Shown here in pieces: positions 1 to 9,790 of a DNA stretch of 64,000 nucleotides; position 1 is the stretch's first letter, and each line of letters opens with the position of its first letter. Below the pieces are notes generated by a model. It did no database searches and had not been told where the DNA came from. It worked only from the letters and a program-made list of their open reading frames with translations. Position numbers and translations under genes: made by a program. Source of the stretch: Cinclus cinclus (taxonomy: Eukaryota > Chordata > Aves > Passeriformes > Cinclidae); NCBI RefSeq assembly GCF_963662255.1, contig NC_085072.1, positions 562,001 to 626,000 on the forward strand, in the 5' to 3' direction.

Positions 1-14
1 TGTAGGGCACGTTT

Positions 15-215
15 GGGCCTCCGATGGCAGCCAGGTTTGGAGGAGGGGGCAGCTTTGGTCTGGGAGAAATCCTCCTCCTTCTGGAATTTTTGTACTCAAA
101 AGCCCAGGACGGGCCGCAGGCAAGTTAGGCAAGTTGGCTCCGAAAGGAGGCACTTTTCCCCAAGAAGCCAAACTCAAGAACCCACAATGCAGATGTCATT
201 TTGACGGGCGCGTTT
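15..215 (+). repeat. Variant monomer, GTACTCAAAAG type (201 bp)
   Basis: This class carries GTACTCAAAAGCCCAGGACG after the AT-rich step, together with the 9-bp duplication and usually TTGGCTCCGAAAGG. Other clear copies lie near 4559, 4752, 12611, 14172, 15150, 20450, 23603, 24590, 28308, 30262, 34767, 35745, 37308 and 39282. Because it recurs at set positions in several HORs, it is a useful marker class. This copy is followed by TTTTGACGGGCGCG, where TGTAGG has become TGACGG, creating a TGA in one forward frame. Confidence 0.9.
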
Positions 216-323
216 GGGCCTCCGATGGCAGCCAGGTTTGGAGGAGGGGGCAGCTTTGGTCTGGGAGAAATCCTCGTCCTTATGGAATTTTTGTAGGCAA
301 AAGCCCAGAATGGGCCGCAGGCA

Positions 324-366
324 AGTTGGCTTTGAAAGGAGGCACTTCCACCCAAGAAGCCAAACT
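324..366 (+). other. Imperfect inverted repeat within the monomer (reference copy)
   Basis: TTGGCTT at 326-332 is the reverse complement of AAGCCAA at 357-363. The flanking AG (324-325) can pair with CT (365-366) if one A is bulged. The loop is a purine-rich then pyrimidine-rich stretch of 24 bases. Copies with TTGACTC or TTGGCTC in place of TTGGCTT lose part of the stem, so it is not kept in every monomer. Confidence 0.5.
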
Positions 367-407
367 CAAGAGCCCACTTGGCAGATGTCATTTTGTAGGG
401 CGCGTTT

Positions 408-599
408 GGGCCTCCGATGGCAGCCAGGTTTGGAGGAGGGGGCAGCTTTGGTCTGGGAGAAATCCTCGTCCTTATGGAATTTTTGTAGGCACAAGCCCAG
501 GACGGGCCGCAGGCATGTTGGCTTTGAAAGGAGGCACTTTCCCCCAAGAAGCCAAACTCAAGAGCCCACTTGGCAGGAGTCATTTTGTAGGGCGCGTTT
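408..599 (+). repeat. Reference basic monomer, 192 bp
   Basis: This copy is given as a typical 192-bp unit. It runs from GGGCCTCCGATGG through a G-rich tract, a short AT-rich step (GGAATTTTTGT), a variable box (here GTAGGCACAAGCCCAGGACG), a purine-rich GAAAGGAGGCAC tract, then GCCAAACTCAAGAGCCCACTT and GTAGGGCGCGTTT. I counted 108 G/C of 192 (56%) and six CpG sites (CCGA, CTCGTC, GACGGG, CCGCAGG and two in GCGCGT). It has no AATAAA and no TATA-like element. The unit is 64 codons long; two forward frames and one reverse frame have no stop in the common sequence. The strand label is arbitrary. Confidence 0.95.
427..442 (+). other. G-rich tract with two-tetrad G-quadruplex potential (reference copy)
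   Basis: GGTTTGGAGGAGGGGG has four G-runs of at least two with loops of 3, 1 and 1 bases. It is present, nearly unchanged, in almost every monomer at the same place, so the + strand carries it hundreds of times in the window. The pattern is seen directly; folding is an inference. Rare variants change it, such as GGAGGTGGGGG at 37255 and GGCGGAGGGGG at 56855. Confidence 0.6.
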
Positions 600-791
600 G
601 GGCCTCCGATGGCAGCCAGGTTTGGAGGAGGGGTCAGCTTTGGTCTGGGAGAAATGCTCGTCCTTATGGAATTTTTGTCGGCAAAAGCCCTGCATGGGCC
701 GCAGGCAAGTTGACTCTGAAAGGAGGCACTTTTCCCCAGGAAGCCAAACTCAAGAGCCCACTTGGCAGATGTCATTTTGTAGGGCGCGTTT

Positions 792-982
792 GGGCCTCCG
801 ATGGCAGCCAGGTTTGGAGGAGGGGGCAGCTTTGGTCTGGGAGAAATCCTCGTCCTTATGGAATTTTTGTAGCAAAAGCCCGGGACGGGACGCAGGCAAG
901 TTGGTTTTGAAAGGAGGCACTTTTCCCCAAGAAGCTAAACTCAAGAACCCATAATGCAGATGTCCTTTTGTAGGGCACGTTT
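792..982 (+). repeat. Reference 191-bp monomer with 1-base deletion
   Basis: Here GTAGGCAAAAG reads GTAGCAAAAG, one base shorter. It is followed by the diagnostic run CCCGGGACGGGACGCAGG and TTGGTTTTGAAAGG. I found the GTAGCAAAAG form at least 25 times. Examples lie near 870, 1838, 3391, 7109, 10847, 13398, 13981, 26748, 28118, 30072, 32229, 34377, 37117, 39089, 40268, 48266, 51016, 52194, 54945, 56909, 59838, 62781 and 63567. It shifts any reading frame crossing it. It is absent from about 14.0-26.7 kb and 40.3-48.2 kb. Confidence 0.93.
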
Positions 983-1950
983 GGGCCTCCGATGGCAGCC
1001 AGGTTTGGAGGAGGGGGCAGCTTTCTTCTGGGAGAAATCCTCGTCCTTATGGAATTTTTGGAGGCAAAAGCCCAGGACGGGACCCAGGCAAGTTGGCTTT
1101 GAACGGAGGCACTTTCCCCCAAGAAGCCAAACTCAAGAGCCCACTTGGCAGATGTCATTTTGTAGGGCACGTTTGGGCATCCGATGGCAGCCAGGTTTGG
1201 AGGAGGGGGCAGCTTTGGTCTGGGAGGAATCCTCGTCCTTATGGAATTTTTGTAGGCAAAAGCCCAGGACGGGCCGCAGGCAAGTTAGGCAAGTTGGCTT
1301 TGAAAGGAGGCACTTTTCCCCAAGAAGCCAAACTCAAGAACCCACAATGCAGATGTCCTTTTGTAGGGCACGTTTGGGCCTCCGATGGCAGCCAGGTTTG
1401 GAGGAGGGGGCAGCTTTGGTCTGGGAGAAATCCTCGTCCTTATGGAATTTTTGTAGGCACAAGCCCAGGACGGGCCGCAGGCATGTTGGCTTTGAAAGGA
1501 GGCACTTTCCCCCAAGAAGCCAAACTCAAGAGCCCACTTGGCAGGAGTCATTTTGTAGGGCGCGTTTGGGCCTCCGATGGCAGCCAGGTTTGGAGGAGGG
1601 GTCAGCTTTGGTCTGGGAGAAATGCTCGTCCTTATGGAATTTTTGTCGGCAAAAGCCCTGCATGGGCCGCAGGCAAGTTGACTCTGAAAGGAGGCACTTT
1701 TCCCCAGGAAGCCAAACTCAAGAGCCCACTTGGCAGATGTCATTTTGTAGGGCGCGTTTGGGCCTCCGATGGCAGCCAGGTTTGGAGGAGGGGGCAGCTT
1801 TGGTCTGGGAGAAATCCTCGTCCTTATGGAATTTTTGTAGCAAAAGCCCGGGACGGGACGCAGGCAAGTTGGTTTTGAAAGGAGGCACTTTTCCCCAAGA
1901 AGCTAAACTCAAGAACCCATAATGCAGATGTCCTTTTGTAGGGCACGTTT
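983..1950. repeat. 5-mer HOR unit, 968 bp, deletion derivative of the adjacent 8-mer
   Basis: The unit has five monomers (192, 201, 192, 192, 191 bp). The next unit (1951-3503) has eight. The first monomer here (with CTTTCTTCTGGG and TTTTTGGAGGC) matches monomer 1 of the 8-mer, and the remaining four match monomers 5-8, including the diagnostic AGGCACAAGCCC, GAAATGCTCGTCC and GTAGCAAAAG copies. The simplest reading is loss of monomers 2-4 by unequal exchange. The exact 8-mer repeats next door with a period of 1553 bp. Confidence 0.88.
1175..1375 (+). repeat. Reference long monomer, 201 bp, with 9-bp tandem duplication
   Basis: This copy has GGCAAGTTAGGCAAGTTGGC where the 192-bp form has only GGCAAGTTGGC. 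The 9-bp motif GGCAAGTTR is therefore present twice. Long monomers are scattered through the array and sit at fixed places within each HOR, so they serve as markers. The duplication is in frame (three codons) for any open frame. A common derivative changes CAAG to CTAG (GGCTAGTTAGG), which adds a stop in one forward frame. Confidence 0.95.
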
Positions 1951-3503
1951 GGGCCTCCGATGGCAGCCAGGTTTGGAGGAGGGGGCAGCTTTCTTCTGGG
2001 AGAAATCCTCGTCCTTATGGAATTTTTGGAGGCAAAAGCCCAGGACGGGACCCAGGCAAGTTGGCTTTGAACGGAGGCACTTTCCCCCAAGAAGCCAAAC
2101 TCAAGAGCCCACTTGGCAGATGTCATTTTGTAGGGCGCGTTTGGGCCTCCGATGGCAGCCAGGTTTGGAGGAGGGGGCAGCTTTGGTCTGGGAGAAATCC
2201 TCGTCCTTATGGAATTTTTGTAGGCAAAAGCCCTGCATGGGCCGCCGGCAAGTTGACTCCGAAAGGAGGCACTTTTCCCCAAGAAGCCAAACTCAAGAGC
2301 CCACTTGGCAGGTGTCATTTTGTAGGGCGCGTTTGGGCCTCCGATGGCAGCCAGGTTTGGAGGAGGGGGCAGCTTTGGTCTGGGAGAAATCCTTGTCCTT
2401 ATGGAATTTTTGTAGGCAAAAGCCCAGAATGGGCCGCAGGCAAGTTAGGCAAGTTGGCTTTGAAAGGAGGCAGTTTTCCGCAGGAAGCCAAACTCAAGAG
2501 CCCACTTGGCAGATGTCATTTTGTAGGGCGCGTTTGGGCCTCCGATGGCAGCCAGGTTTGGAGGAGGGGGCAGCTTTGGTCTGGGAGAAATCCTCGTCCT
2601 TATGGAATTTTTGTAGGCAAAAGCCCAGGACGGGCCGCAGGCAAGTTGGCTGTGAAAGGAGGCACTTCCACCCAAGAAGCCAAACTCAAGAGCCCACTTG
2701 GCAGATGTCATTTTGTAGGGCGCGTTTGGGCCTCCGATGGCAGCCAGGTTTGGAGGAGGGGGCAGCTTTGGTCTGGGAGGAATCCTCGTCCTTCTGGAAT
2801 TTTTGTAGGCAAAAGCCCAGGACGGGCCGCAGGCAAGTTAGGCAAGTTGGCTTTGAAAGGAGGCACTTTTCCCCAAGAAGCCAAACTCAAGAACCCACAA
2901 TGCAGATGTCCTTTTGTAGGGCACGTTTGGGCCTCCGATGGCAGCCAGGTTTGGAGGAGGGGGCAGCTTTGGTCTGGGAGAAATCCTCGTCCTTATGGAA
3001 TTTTTGTAGGCACAAGCCCAGGACGGGCCGCAGGCATGTTGGCTTTGAAAGGAGGCACTTTCCCCCAAGAAGCCAAACTCAAGAGCCCACTTGGCAGGAG
3101 TCATTTTGTAGGGCGCGTTTGGGCCTCCGATGGCAGCCAGGTTTGGAGGAGGGGTCAGCTTTGGTCTGGGAGAAATGCTCGTCCTTATGGAATTTTTGTC
3201 GGCAAAAGCCCTGCATGGGCCGCAGGCAAGTTGACTCTGAAAGGAGGCACTTTTCCCCAGGAAGCCAAACTCAAGAGCCCACTTGGCAGATGTCATTTTG
3301 TAGGGCGCGTTTGGGCCTCCGATGGCAGCCAGGTTTGGAGGAGGGGGCAGCTTTGGTCTGGGAGAAATCCTCGTCCTTATGGAATTTTTGTAGCAAAAGC
3401 CCGGGACGGGACGCAGGCAAGTTGGTTTTGAAAGGAGGCACTTTTCCCCAAGAAGCTAAACTCAAGAACCCATAATGCAGATGTCCTTTTGTAGGGCACG
3501 TTT
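1951..3503. repeat. 8-mer HOR unit, 1553 bp, copy 1
   Basis: Monomer lengths are 192, 192, 201, 192, 201, 192, 192 and 191 bp, summing to 1553. Diagnostic variants in order are CTTTCTTCTGGG with TTTTTGGAGGC, CCTGCATGGGCCGCCGG, CCTTGTCC with AGGCAGTTTTCCGCAGG, GGCTGTGAAAGG, GGAGGAATCC, AGGCACAAGCCC, GAAATGCTCG with TTGTCGGC, and GTAGCAAAAG. The same series restarts at 3504. Confidence 0.92.
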
Positions 3504-4524
3504 GGGCCTCCGATGGCAGCCAGGTTTGGAGGAGGGGGCAGCTTTCTTCTGGGAGAAATCCTCGTCCTTATGGAATTTTTGGAGGCAAAAGCCCAGGACG
3601 GGACCCAGGCAAGTTGGCTTTGAACGGAGGCACTTTCCCCCAAGAAGCCAAACTCAAGAGCCCACTTGGCAGATGTCATTTTGTAGGGCGCGTTTGGGCC
3701 TCCGATGGCAGCCAGGTTTGGAGGAGGGGGCAGCTTTGGTCTGGGAGAAATCCTCGTCCTTATGGAATTTTTGTAGGCAAAAGCCCTGCATGGGCCGCCG
3801 GCAAGTTGACTCCGAAAGGAGGCACTTTTCCCCAAGAAGCCAAACTCAAGAGCCCACTTGGCAGGTGTCATTTTGTAGGGCGCGTTTGGGCCTCCGATGG
3901 CAGCCAGGTTTGGAGGAGGGGGCAGCTTTGGTCTGGGAGAAATCCTTGTCCTTATGGAATTTTTGTAGGCAAAAGCCCAGAATGGGCCGCAGGCAAGTTA
4001 GGCAAGTTGGCTTTGAAAGGAGGCAGTTTTCCGCAGGAAGCCAAACTCAAGAGCCCACTTGGCAGATGTCATTTTGTAGGGCGCGTTTGGGCCTCCGATG
4101 GCAGCCAGGTTTGGAGGAGGGGGCAGCTTTGGTCTGGGAGAAATCCTCGTCCTTATGGAATTTTTGTAGGCAAAAGCCCAGGACGGGCCGCAGGCAAGTT
4201 GGCTGTGAAAGGAGGCACTTCCACCCAAGAAGCCAAACTCAAGAGCCCACTTGGCAGATGTCATTTTGTAGGGCGCGTTTGGGCCTCCGATGGCAGCCAG
4301 GTTTGGAGGAGGGGGCAGCTTTGGTCTGGGAGGAATCCTCGTCCTTATGGAATTTTTGTAGGCAAAAGCCCAGGACGGGCCGCAGGCAAGTTAGGCAAGT
4401 TGGCTTTGAAAGGAGGCACTTTTCCCCAAGAAGCCAAACTCAAGAACCCACAATGCAGATGTCCTTTTGTAGGGCACGTTTGGGCCTCCGATGGCAGCCA
4501 GGTTTGGAGGAGGGGGCAGCTTTG
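3504..4524. repeat. 8-mer HOR unit, copy 2, truncated
   Basis: This stretch repeats copy 1 with a shift of 1553 bp through its first five monomers and into the sixth. It differs at few positions, for example CCTTATGG near 4346 against CCTTCTGG near 2793. Agreement ends near 4525, where TTTGTTCTGGG and then GTACTCAAAAG replace the expected GGCACAAGCCC monomer. The break lies inside a monomer, which fits a recombination junction. Confidence 0.85.
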
Positions 4525-4673
4525 TTCTGGGAGAAATCCTCGTCCTTCTGGAATTTTTGTACTCAAAAGCCCAGGACGGGCCGCAGGCAAGTTGGCTTTG
4601 AAAGGAGGCACTTTCCCCCAAGAAGCCAAACTCAAGAGCCCACTTGGCAGGTGTCATTTTGTAGGGCACGTTT

Positions 4674-5660
4674 GGGCCTCCGATGGCAGCCAGGTTTGGA
4701 GGAGGGGGCAGCTTTGGTCTGGGAGAAATCCTCCTCCTTCTGGAATTTTTGTACTCAAAAGCCCAGGACGGGCCGCAGGCAAGTTAGGCAAGTTGGCTCC
4801 GAAAGGAGGCACTTTTCCCCAAGAAGCCAAACTCAAGAACCCACAATGCAGATGTCATTTTGACGGGCGCGTTTGGGCCTCCGATGGCAGCCAGGTTTGG
4901 AGGAGGGGGCAGCTTTGGTCTGGGAGAAATCCTCGTCCTTCTGGAATTTTTGTAGGCAAAAGCCCAGAATGGGCCGCAGGCAAGTTGGCTTTGAAAGGAG
5001 GCACTTCCACCCAAGAAGCCAAACTCAAGAGCCCACTTGGCAGGTGTCATTTTGTAGGGCACGTTTGGGCCTCCGATGGCAGCCAGGTTTGGAGGAGGGG
5101 GCAGCTTTGGTCTGGGAGAAATCCTTGTCCTTATGGAATTTTTGTAGGCAAAAGCCCTGCACGGGCCGCAGGCAAGTTGACTCCGAAAGGAGGCACTTTT
5201 ACCCAGGAAGCCAAACTCAAGAACCCTCAATGCAGGTGTCATTTTGTGGGGCGCGTTTGGGCCTCCGATGGCAGCCAGGTTTGGAGGAGGGGGCAGCTTT
5301 GGTCTGGGAGAAATCCTCGTCCTTCTGGAATTTTTGGAGGCAAAAGCCCAGGACGGGCCGCAGGCAAGTTAGGCAAGTTGGCTCCGAAAGGAGGCACTTT
5401 TCCCCAAGAAGCCAAACTCAAGAGCCCGCTTGGCAGATGTCATTTTGTAGGGCGCGTTTGGGCCTCCGATGGCAGCCAGGTTTGGAGGAGGGGGCAGCTT
5501 TGGTCTGGCAGAAATCCTCGTCCTTATGGAATTTTTGTAGTCTAAAGCCCAGCACGGGCCGCAGGCTAGTTAGGCAAGTTGGCTTTGAAAGGAGGCACTT
5601 TTCCCCAAGAAGCCAAACTCAAGAGCCCACTTGGCAGATGTCATTTTGTAGGGCGCGTTT
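4674..5660. repeat. 987-bp 5-mer HOR block, copy 1
   Basis: Five monomers of 201, 192, 192, 201 and 201 bp. Order of markers: GTACTCAAAAG followed by TTTTGACGGGCG, CCACCCAAGAAGCC, a TGACTCCGAAAGG copy ending ACCCTCAATGCAGG, TTTTTGGAGGC with GAGCCCGCTTGGC, then the GTAGTCTAAAGC class. The same series occurs at 15072-16058 (offset 10398) and 20372-21358 (a further 5300). Confidence 0.85.
5460..5660 (+). repeat. Variant monomer, GTAGTCTAAAGC type (201 bp)
   Basis: This class reads GTAGTCTAAAGCCCAGCACG and then GGCTAGTTAGGCAAGTTGG. TCTAAAG gives a TAA in one forward frame and GGCTAG gives a TAG in the same frame, so this class ends the second forward open frame wherever it occurs. Other copies are near 5940, 8087, 8682, 9276, 15937, 17910, 18295, 21238, 22225, 23403, 23805, 24791, 25577, 26938, 28510, 29095, 30472, 31058, 33206, 37508, 37710, 38495, 39482, 48658, 52587, 53372, 55337, 56123 and 58470. 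Confidence 0.9.
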
Positions 5661-7222
5661 GGGCCTCCGATGGCAGCCAGGTTTGGAGGAGGGGGCAGCT
5701 TTGGTCTGGGAGAAATCCTTGTCCTTATGGAATTTTTGTAGGCAAAAGCCCAGAATGGGCCGCAGGCTAGTTAGGCAAGTTGGCTCCGAAAGGAGGCACT
5801 TTTCCCCAGGAAGCCAAACTCAAGAGCCCACTTGGCAGATGTCATTTTGTAGGGCGCGTTTGGGCCTCCGATGTCAGCCAGGTTTGGAGGAGGGGGCAGC
5901 TTTGGTCTGGGAGAAATCCTCGTCCTTATGGAATTTTTGTAGTCTAAAGCCCAGCACGGGCCGCAGGCTAGTTAGGCAAGTTGGCTTTGAAAGGAGTCAC
6001 TTTTCCGCAAGAAGGCAAACTCAAGAGCCCACTTGGCAGATGTCATTTTGTAGGGCGCGTTTGGGCCTCCGATGGCAGCCAGGTTTGGAGGAGGGGGCAG
6101 CTTTGGTCTGGGAGAAATCCTCGTCCTTATGGAATTTTTGTAGGCAAAAGCCCAGGACGGGCCGCAGGCAAGTTGGCTTTGAAAGGAGGCACTTTTCCCC
6201 AGGAAGCCAAACTCAAGAGCCCACTTGGCAGATGTCATTTTGTAGGGCGCGTTTGGGCCTCCGATGGCAGCCAGGTTTGGAGGAGGGGGCAGCTTTGGTC
6301 TGGGAGAAATCCTCGTCCTTCTGGAATTTTTGTAGGCAAAAGCCCAGGACGGGCCGCAGGCAAGTTGGCTTTGAAAGGAGGCACTTCCACCCATGAAGCC
6401 AAACTCAAGAGCCCACTTGGCAGATGTCATTTTGTAGGGCACGTTTGGGCCTCCGATGGCAGCCAGGTTTGGAGGAGGGGGCAGCTTTGTTCTGGGAGAA
6501 ATCCTCGTCCTTCTGGAATTTTTGTACTCAAAAGCCCAGGAAGGGCCGCAGGCAAGTTAGGCATTTTGGCTCCGAAAGGAGGCACTCTTCCCCAAGAAGC
6601 CAAACTCAAGAGCCCACTTGGCAGATGTCATTTTGTAGGGCGCGTTTGGGCCTCCGATGGCAGCCAGGTTTGGAGGAGGGGGCAGCTTTGGTCTGGGAGA
6701 AATCCTCGTCCTTATGGAATTTTTGTAGGCACAAGCCCAGGACGGGCCGCAGGCAAGTTGGCTTTGAAAGGAGGCACTTTCCCCCAAGAAGCCAAACTCA
6801 AGAGCCCACTTGGCAGGAGTCATTTTGTAGGGCGCGTTTGGGCCTCCGATGGCAGCCAGGTTTGGAGGAGGGGTCAGCTTTGGTCTGGGAGAAATTCTTG
6901 TCCTTATGGAATTTTTGTCGGCAAAAGCCCTGCATGGGCCGCAGGCAAGTTGACTCTGAAAGGAGGCACTTTTCCCCAGGAAGCCAAACTCAAGAGCCCA
7001 CTTGGCAGATGTCATTTTGTAGGGCGCGTTTGGGCCTCCGATGGCAGCCAGGTTTGGAGGAGGGGGCAGCTTTGGTCTGGGAGGAATCCTCGTCCTTATG
7101 GAATTTTTGTAGCAAAAGCCCGGGACGGGACGCAGGCAAGTTGGTTTTGAAAGGAGGCACTTTTCCCCAAGAAGCTAAACTCAAGAACCCATAATGCAGA
7201 TGTCCTTTTGTAGGGCACGTTT
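5661..7222. repeat. Mosaic HOR stretch
   Basis: Eight monomers start at 5661, 5862, 6063, 6255, 6447, 6648, 6840 and 7032 (201, 201, 192, 192, 201, 192, 192, 191 bp). I could not assign them to one clean HOR. The last three resemble monomers 6-8 of the 1553-bp 8-mer, including GGCACAAGCCC, GTCGGCAAAAG and GTAGCAAAAG. The first resembles the 594-bp 3-mer near 8804. There is no non-satellite sequence. Confidence 0.75.
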
Positions 7223-8008
7223 GGGCCTCCGATGGCAGCCAGGTTTGGAGGAGGGGGCAGCTTTGGTCTGGGAGAAATCCTCGTCCTTATGGAATTTTTG
7301 TAGGCAAAAGCCCTGCATGGGCCACAGGCAAGTTGACTCCGAAAGGAGGCACTTTTACCCAGGAAGCCAAACTCAAGAGCCCACTTGGCAGATGTCATTT
7401 TGTAGGGCGTGTTTGGGCCTCCGATGGCAGCCAGGTTTGGAGGAGGGGGCAGCTTTGGTCTGGGAGGAATCCTCGACCTTATGGAATTTTTGTAGGCAAA
7501 AGCCCGGGACGGGACGCAGGCAAGTTGGTTTTGAAAGGAGTCACTTTCCCCCAAGAAGCCAAACTAAAGAGCCCACTTGGCAGATGTCATTTTGTAGGGC
7601 GCGTTTGGGCCTCCGATGGCAGCCAGGTTTGGAGGAGGGGGCAGCTTTGGTCTGGGAGAAATCCTCGTCCTTATGGAATTTTTGTAGGCAAAAGCCCAGC
7701 ACGGGCCGCAGGCTAGTTAGGCAAGTTGGCTCCGAAAGGAGGAACTTTTCCCCAAGAAGCCAAACTCAAGAGCCCACTTGGCAGATGTCATTTTGTAGGG
7801 CGCGTTTGGGCCTCCGATGGCAGCCAGGTTTGGAGGAGGGGGCAGCTTTGGTCTGGGAGAAATCCTTGTCCTTATGGAATTTTTGTAGGCAAAAGCGCAG
7901 GACGGGCCGCAGGCAAGTTAGGCAAGTTGGCTTTCAAAGGAGGCACTTTCCCCCAAGAAGCCAAACTCAAGAGCCCACTTGGCAGGTGTCATTTTGTAGG
8001 GCACGTTT
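7223..8008. repeat. 786-bp 4-mer HOR unit, copy 1
   Basis: Four monomers (192, 192, 201, 201 bp). Marker order is CCTGCATGGGCC with ACTTTTACCCAGG, GGAGGAATCCTCGACC with CCCGGGACGGGACG and GGAGTCAC, CCCAGCACGGG with GGAGGAACTTTT, and CCTTGTCC with AAAAGCGCAGG. It matches the tandem pair at 10961-12532. Confidence 0.85.
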
Positions 8009-8602
8009 GGGCCTCCGATGGCAGCCAGGTTTGGAGGAGGGGGCAGCTTTGGTCTGGGAGAAATCCTCGTCCTTCTGGAATTTTTGTAGTCTAAAGCCCA
8101 GGACGGGCCGCAGGCAAGTTAGGCAAGTTGGCTTTGAAAGGAGGCACTTCCACCCAAGAAGCCAAACTCAAGAGCCCACTTGGCAGGTGTCATTTTGTAG
8201 GGCACGTTTGGGCCTCCGATGGCAGCCAGGTTTGGAGGAGGGGGCAGCTTTGGTCTGGGAGAAATCCTCGTCCTTCTGGAATTTTTGTAGGCAAAAGCCC
8301 TGCATGGGCCGCAGGAAAGTTGACTCCGAAAGGAGGCACTTTTCCCCAGGAAGCCAAACTCAAGAACCCTCAATGCAGGTGTCATTTTGTGGGGCGCGTT
8401 TGGGCCTCCGATGGCAGCCAGGTTTGGAGGAGGGGGCAGCTTTGGTCTGGGAGAAATCCTCGTCCTTCTGGAATTTTTGGAGGCAAAAGCCCAGGACGGG
8501 CCGCAGGCAAGTTAGGCAAGTTGGCTTTGAAAGGAGGCACTTTTCCGCAAGAAGCCAAACTCAAGAGCCCGCTTGGCAGATGTCCTTTTGTAGGGCGCGT
8601 TT

Positions 8603-9196
8603 GGGCCTCCGATGGCAGCCAGGTTTGGAGGAGGGGGCAGCTTTGGTCTGGGAGAAATCCTCGTCCTTATGGAATTTTTGTAGTCTAAAGCCCAGCACGG
8701 GCCGCAGGCTAGTTAGGCAAGTTGGCTTTGAAAGGAGGCACTTTTCCCCAAGAAGCCAAACTCAAGAGCCCACTTGGCAGATGTCATTTTGTAGGGCGCG
8801 TTTGGGCCTCCGATGGCAGCCAGGTTTGGAGGAGGGGGCAGCTTTGGTCTGGGAGAAATCCTTGTCCTTATGGAATTTTTGTAGGCAAAAGCCCAGAATG
8901 GGCCGCAGGCTAGTTAGGCAAGTTGGCTTTGAAAGGAGTCACTTTTCCGCAAGAAGCCAAACTCAAGAGCCCACTTGGCAGATGTCATTTTGTAGGGCGC
9001 GTTTGGGCCTCCGATGGCAGCCAGGTTTGGAGGAGGGGGCAGCTTTGTTCTGGGAGAAATCCTCGTCCTTATGGAATTTTTGTAGGCAAAAGCCCAGGAC
9101 GGGCCGCAGGCAAGTTGGCTTTGAAAGGAGGCACTTCCACCCATGAAGCCAAACTCAAGAGCCCACTTGGCAGATGTCATTTTGTAGGGCTCGTTT
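8603..9196. repeat. 594-bp 3-mer HOR unit, copy 1
   Basis: Three monomers (201, 201, 192 bp): the GTAGTCTAAAGC class, a CCTTGTCC copy with CCCAGAATGGGCC and GGCTAGTTAGG followed by GGAGTCACTTTTCCGC, and a TTTGTTCTGGG copy with CCACCCATGAAGCC. It is immediately followed by a second copy, so this is a local tandem duplication. Confidence 0.88.
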
Positions 9197-9790
9197 GGGC
9201 CTCCGATGGCAGCCAGGTTTGGAGGAGGGGGCAGCTTTGGTCTGGGAGAAATCCTCGTCCTTATGGAATTTTTGTAGTCTAAAGCCCAGCACGGGCCGCA
9301 GGCTAGTTAGGCAAGTTGGCTTTGAAAGGAGTCACTTTTCCGCAAGAAGCCAAACTCAAGAGCCCACTTGGCAGATGTCATTTTGTAGGGCGCGTTTGGG
9401 CCTCCGATGGCAGCCAGGTTTGGAGGAGGGGGCAGCTTTGGTCTGGGAGAAATCCTTGTCCTTATGGAATTTTTGTAGGCAAAAGCCCAGAATGGGCCGC
9501 AGGCTAGTTAGGAAAGTTGGCTTTGAAAGGAGTCACTTTTCCGCAAGAAGCCAAACTCAAGAGCCCACTTGGCAGATGTCATTTTGTAGGGCGCGTTTGG
9601 GCCTCCGATGGCAGCCAGGTTTGGAGGAGGGGGCAGCTTTGTTCTGGGAGAAATCCTCGTCCTTATGGAATTTTTGTAGGCAAAAGCCCAGGACGGGCCG
9701 CAGGCAAGTTGGCTTTGAAAGGAGGCACTTCCACCCATGAAGCCAAACTCAAGAGCCCACTTGGCAGATGTCATTTTGTAGGGCACGTTT
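9197..9790. repeat. 594-bp 3-mer HOR unit, copy 2
   Basis: Exactly one 594-bp period after copy 1 and nearly identical. Differences include GGAGTCACTTTTCCGC in the first monomer where copy 1 has GGAGGCACTTTTCCCC, and TTAGGAAAGTTGG near 9510 where most copies have TTAGGCAAGTTGG. The same three-monomer series appears in altered form around 18.2-18.8 kb and 26.9-27.5 kb. Confidence 0.88.

Noticed and set aside
310..345. AAAGGAGGCAC as a bacterial ribosome binding site
   Set aside because: The motif recurs in every monomer as part of the satellite and is not placed before credible genes. The window looks eukaryotic.
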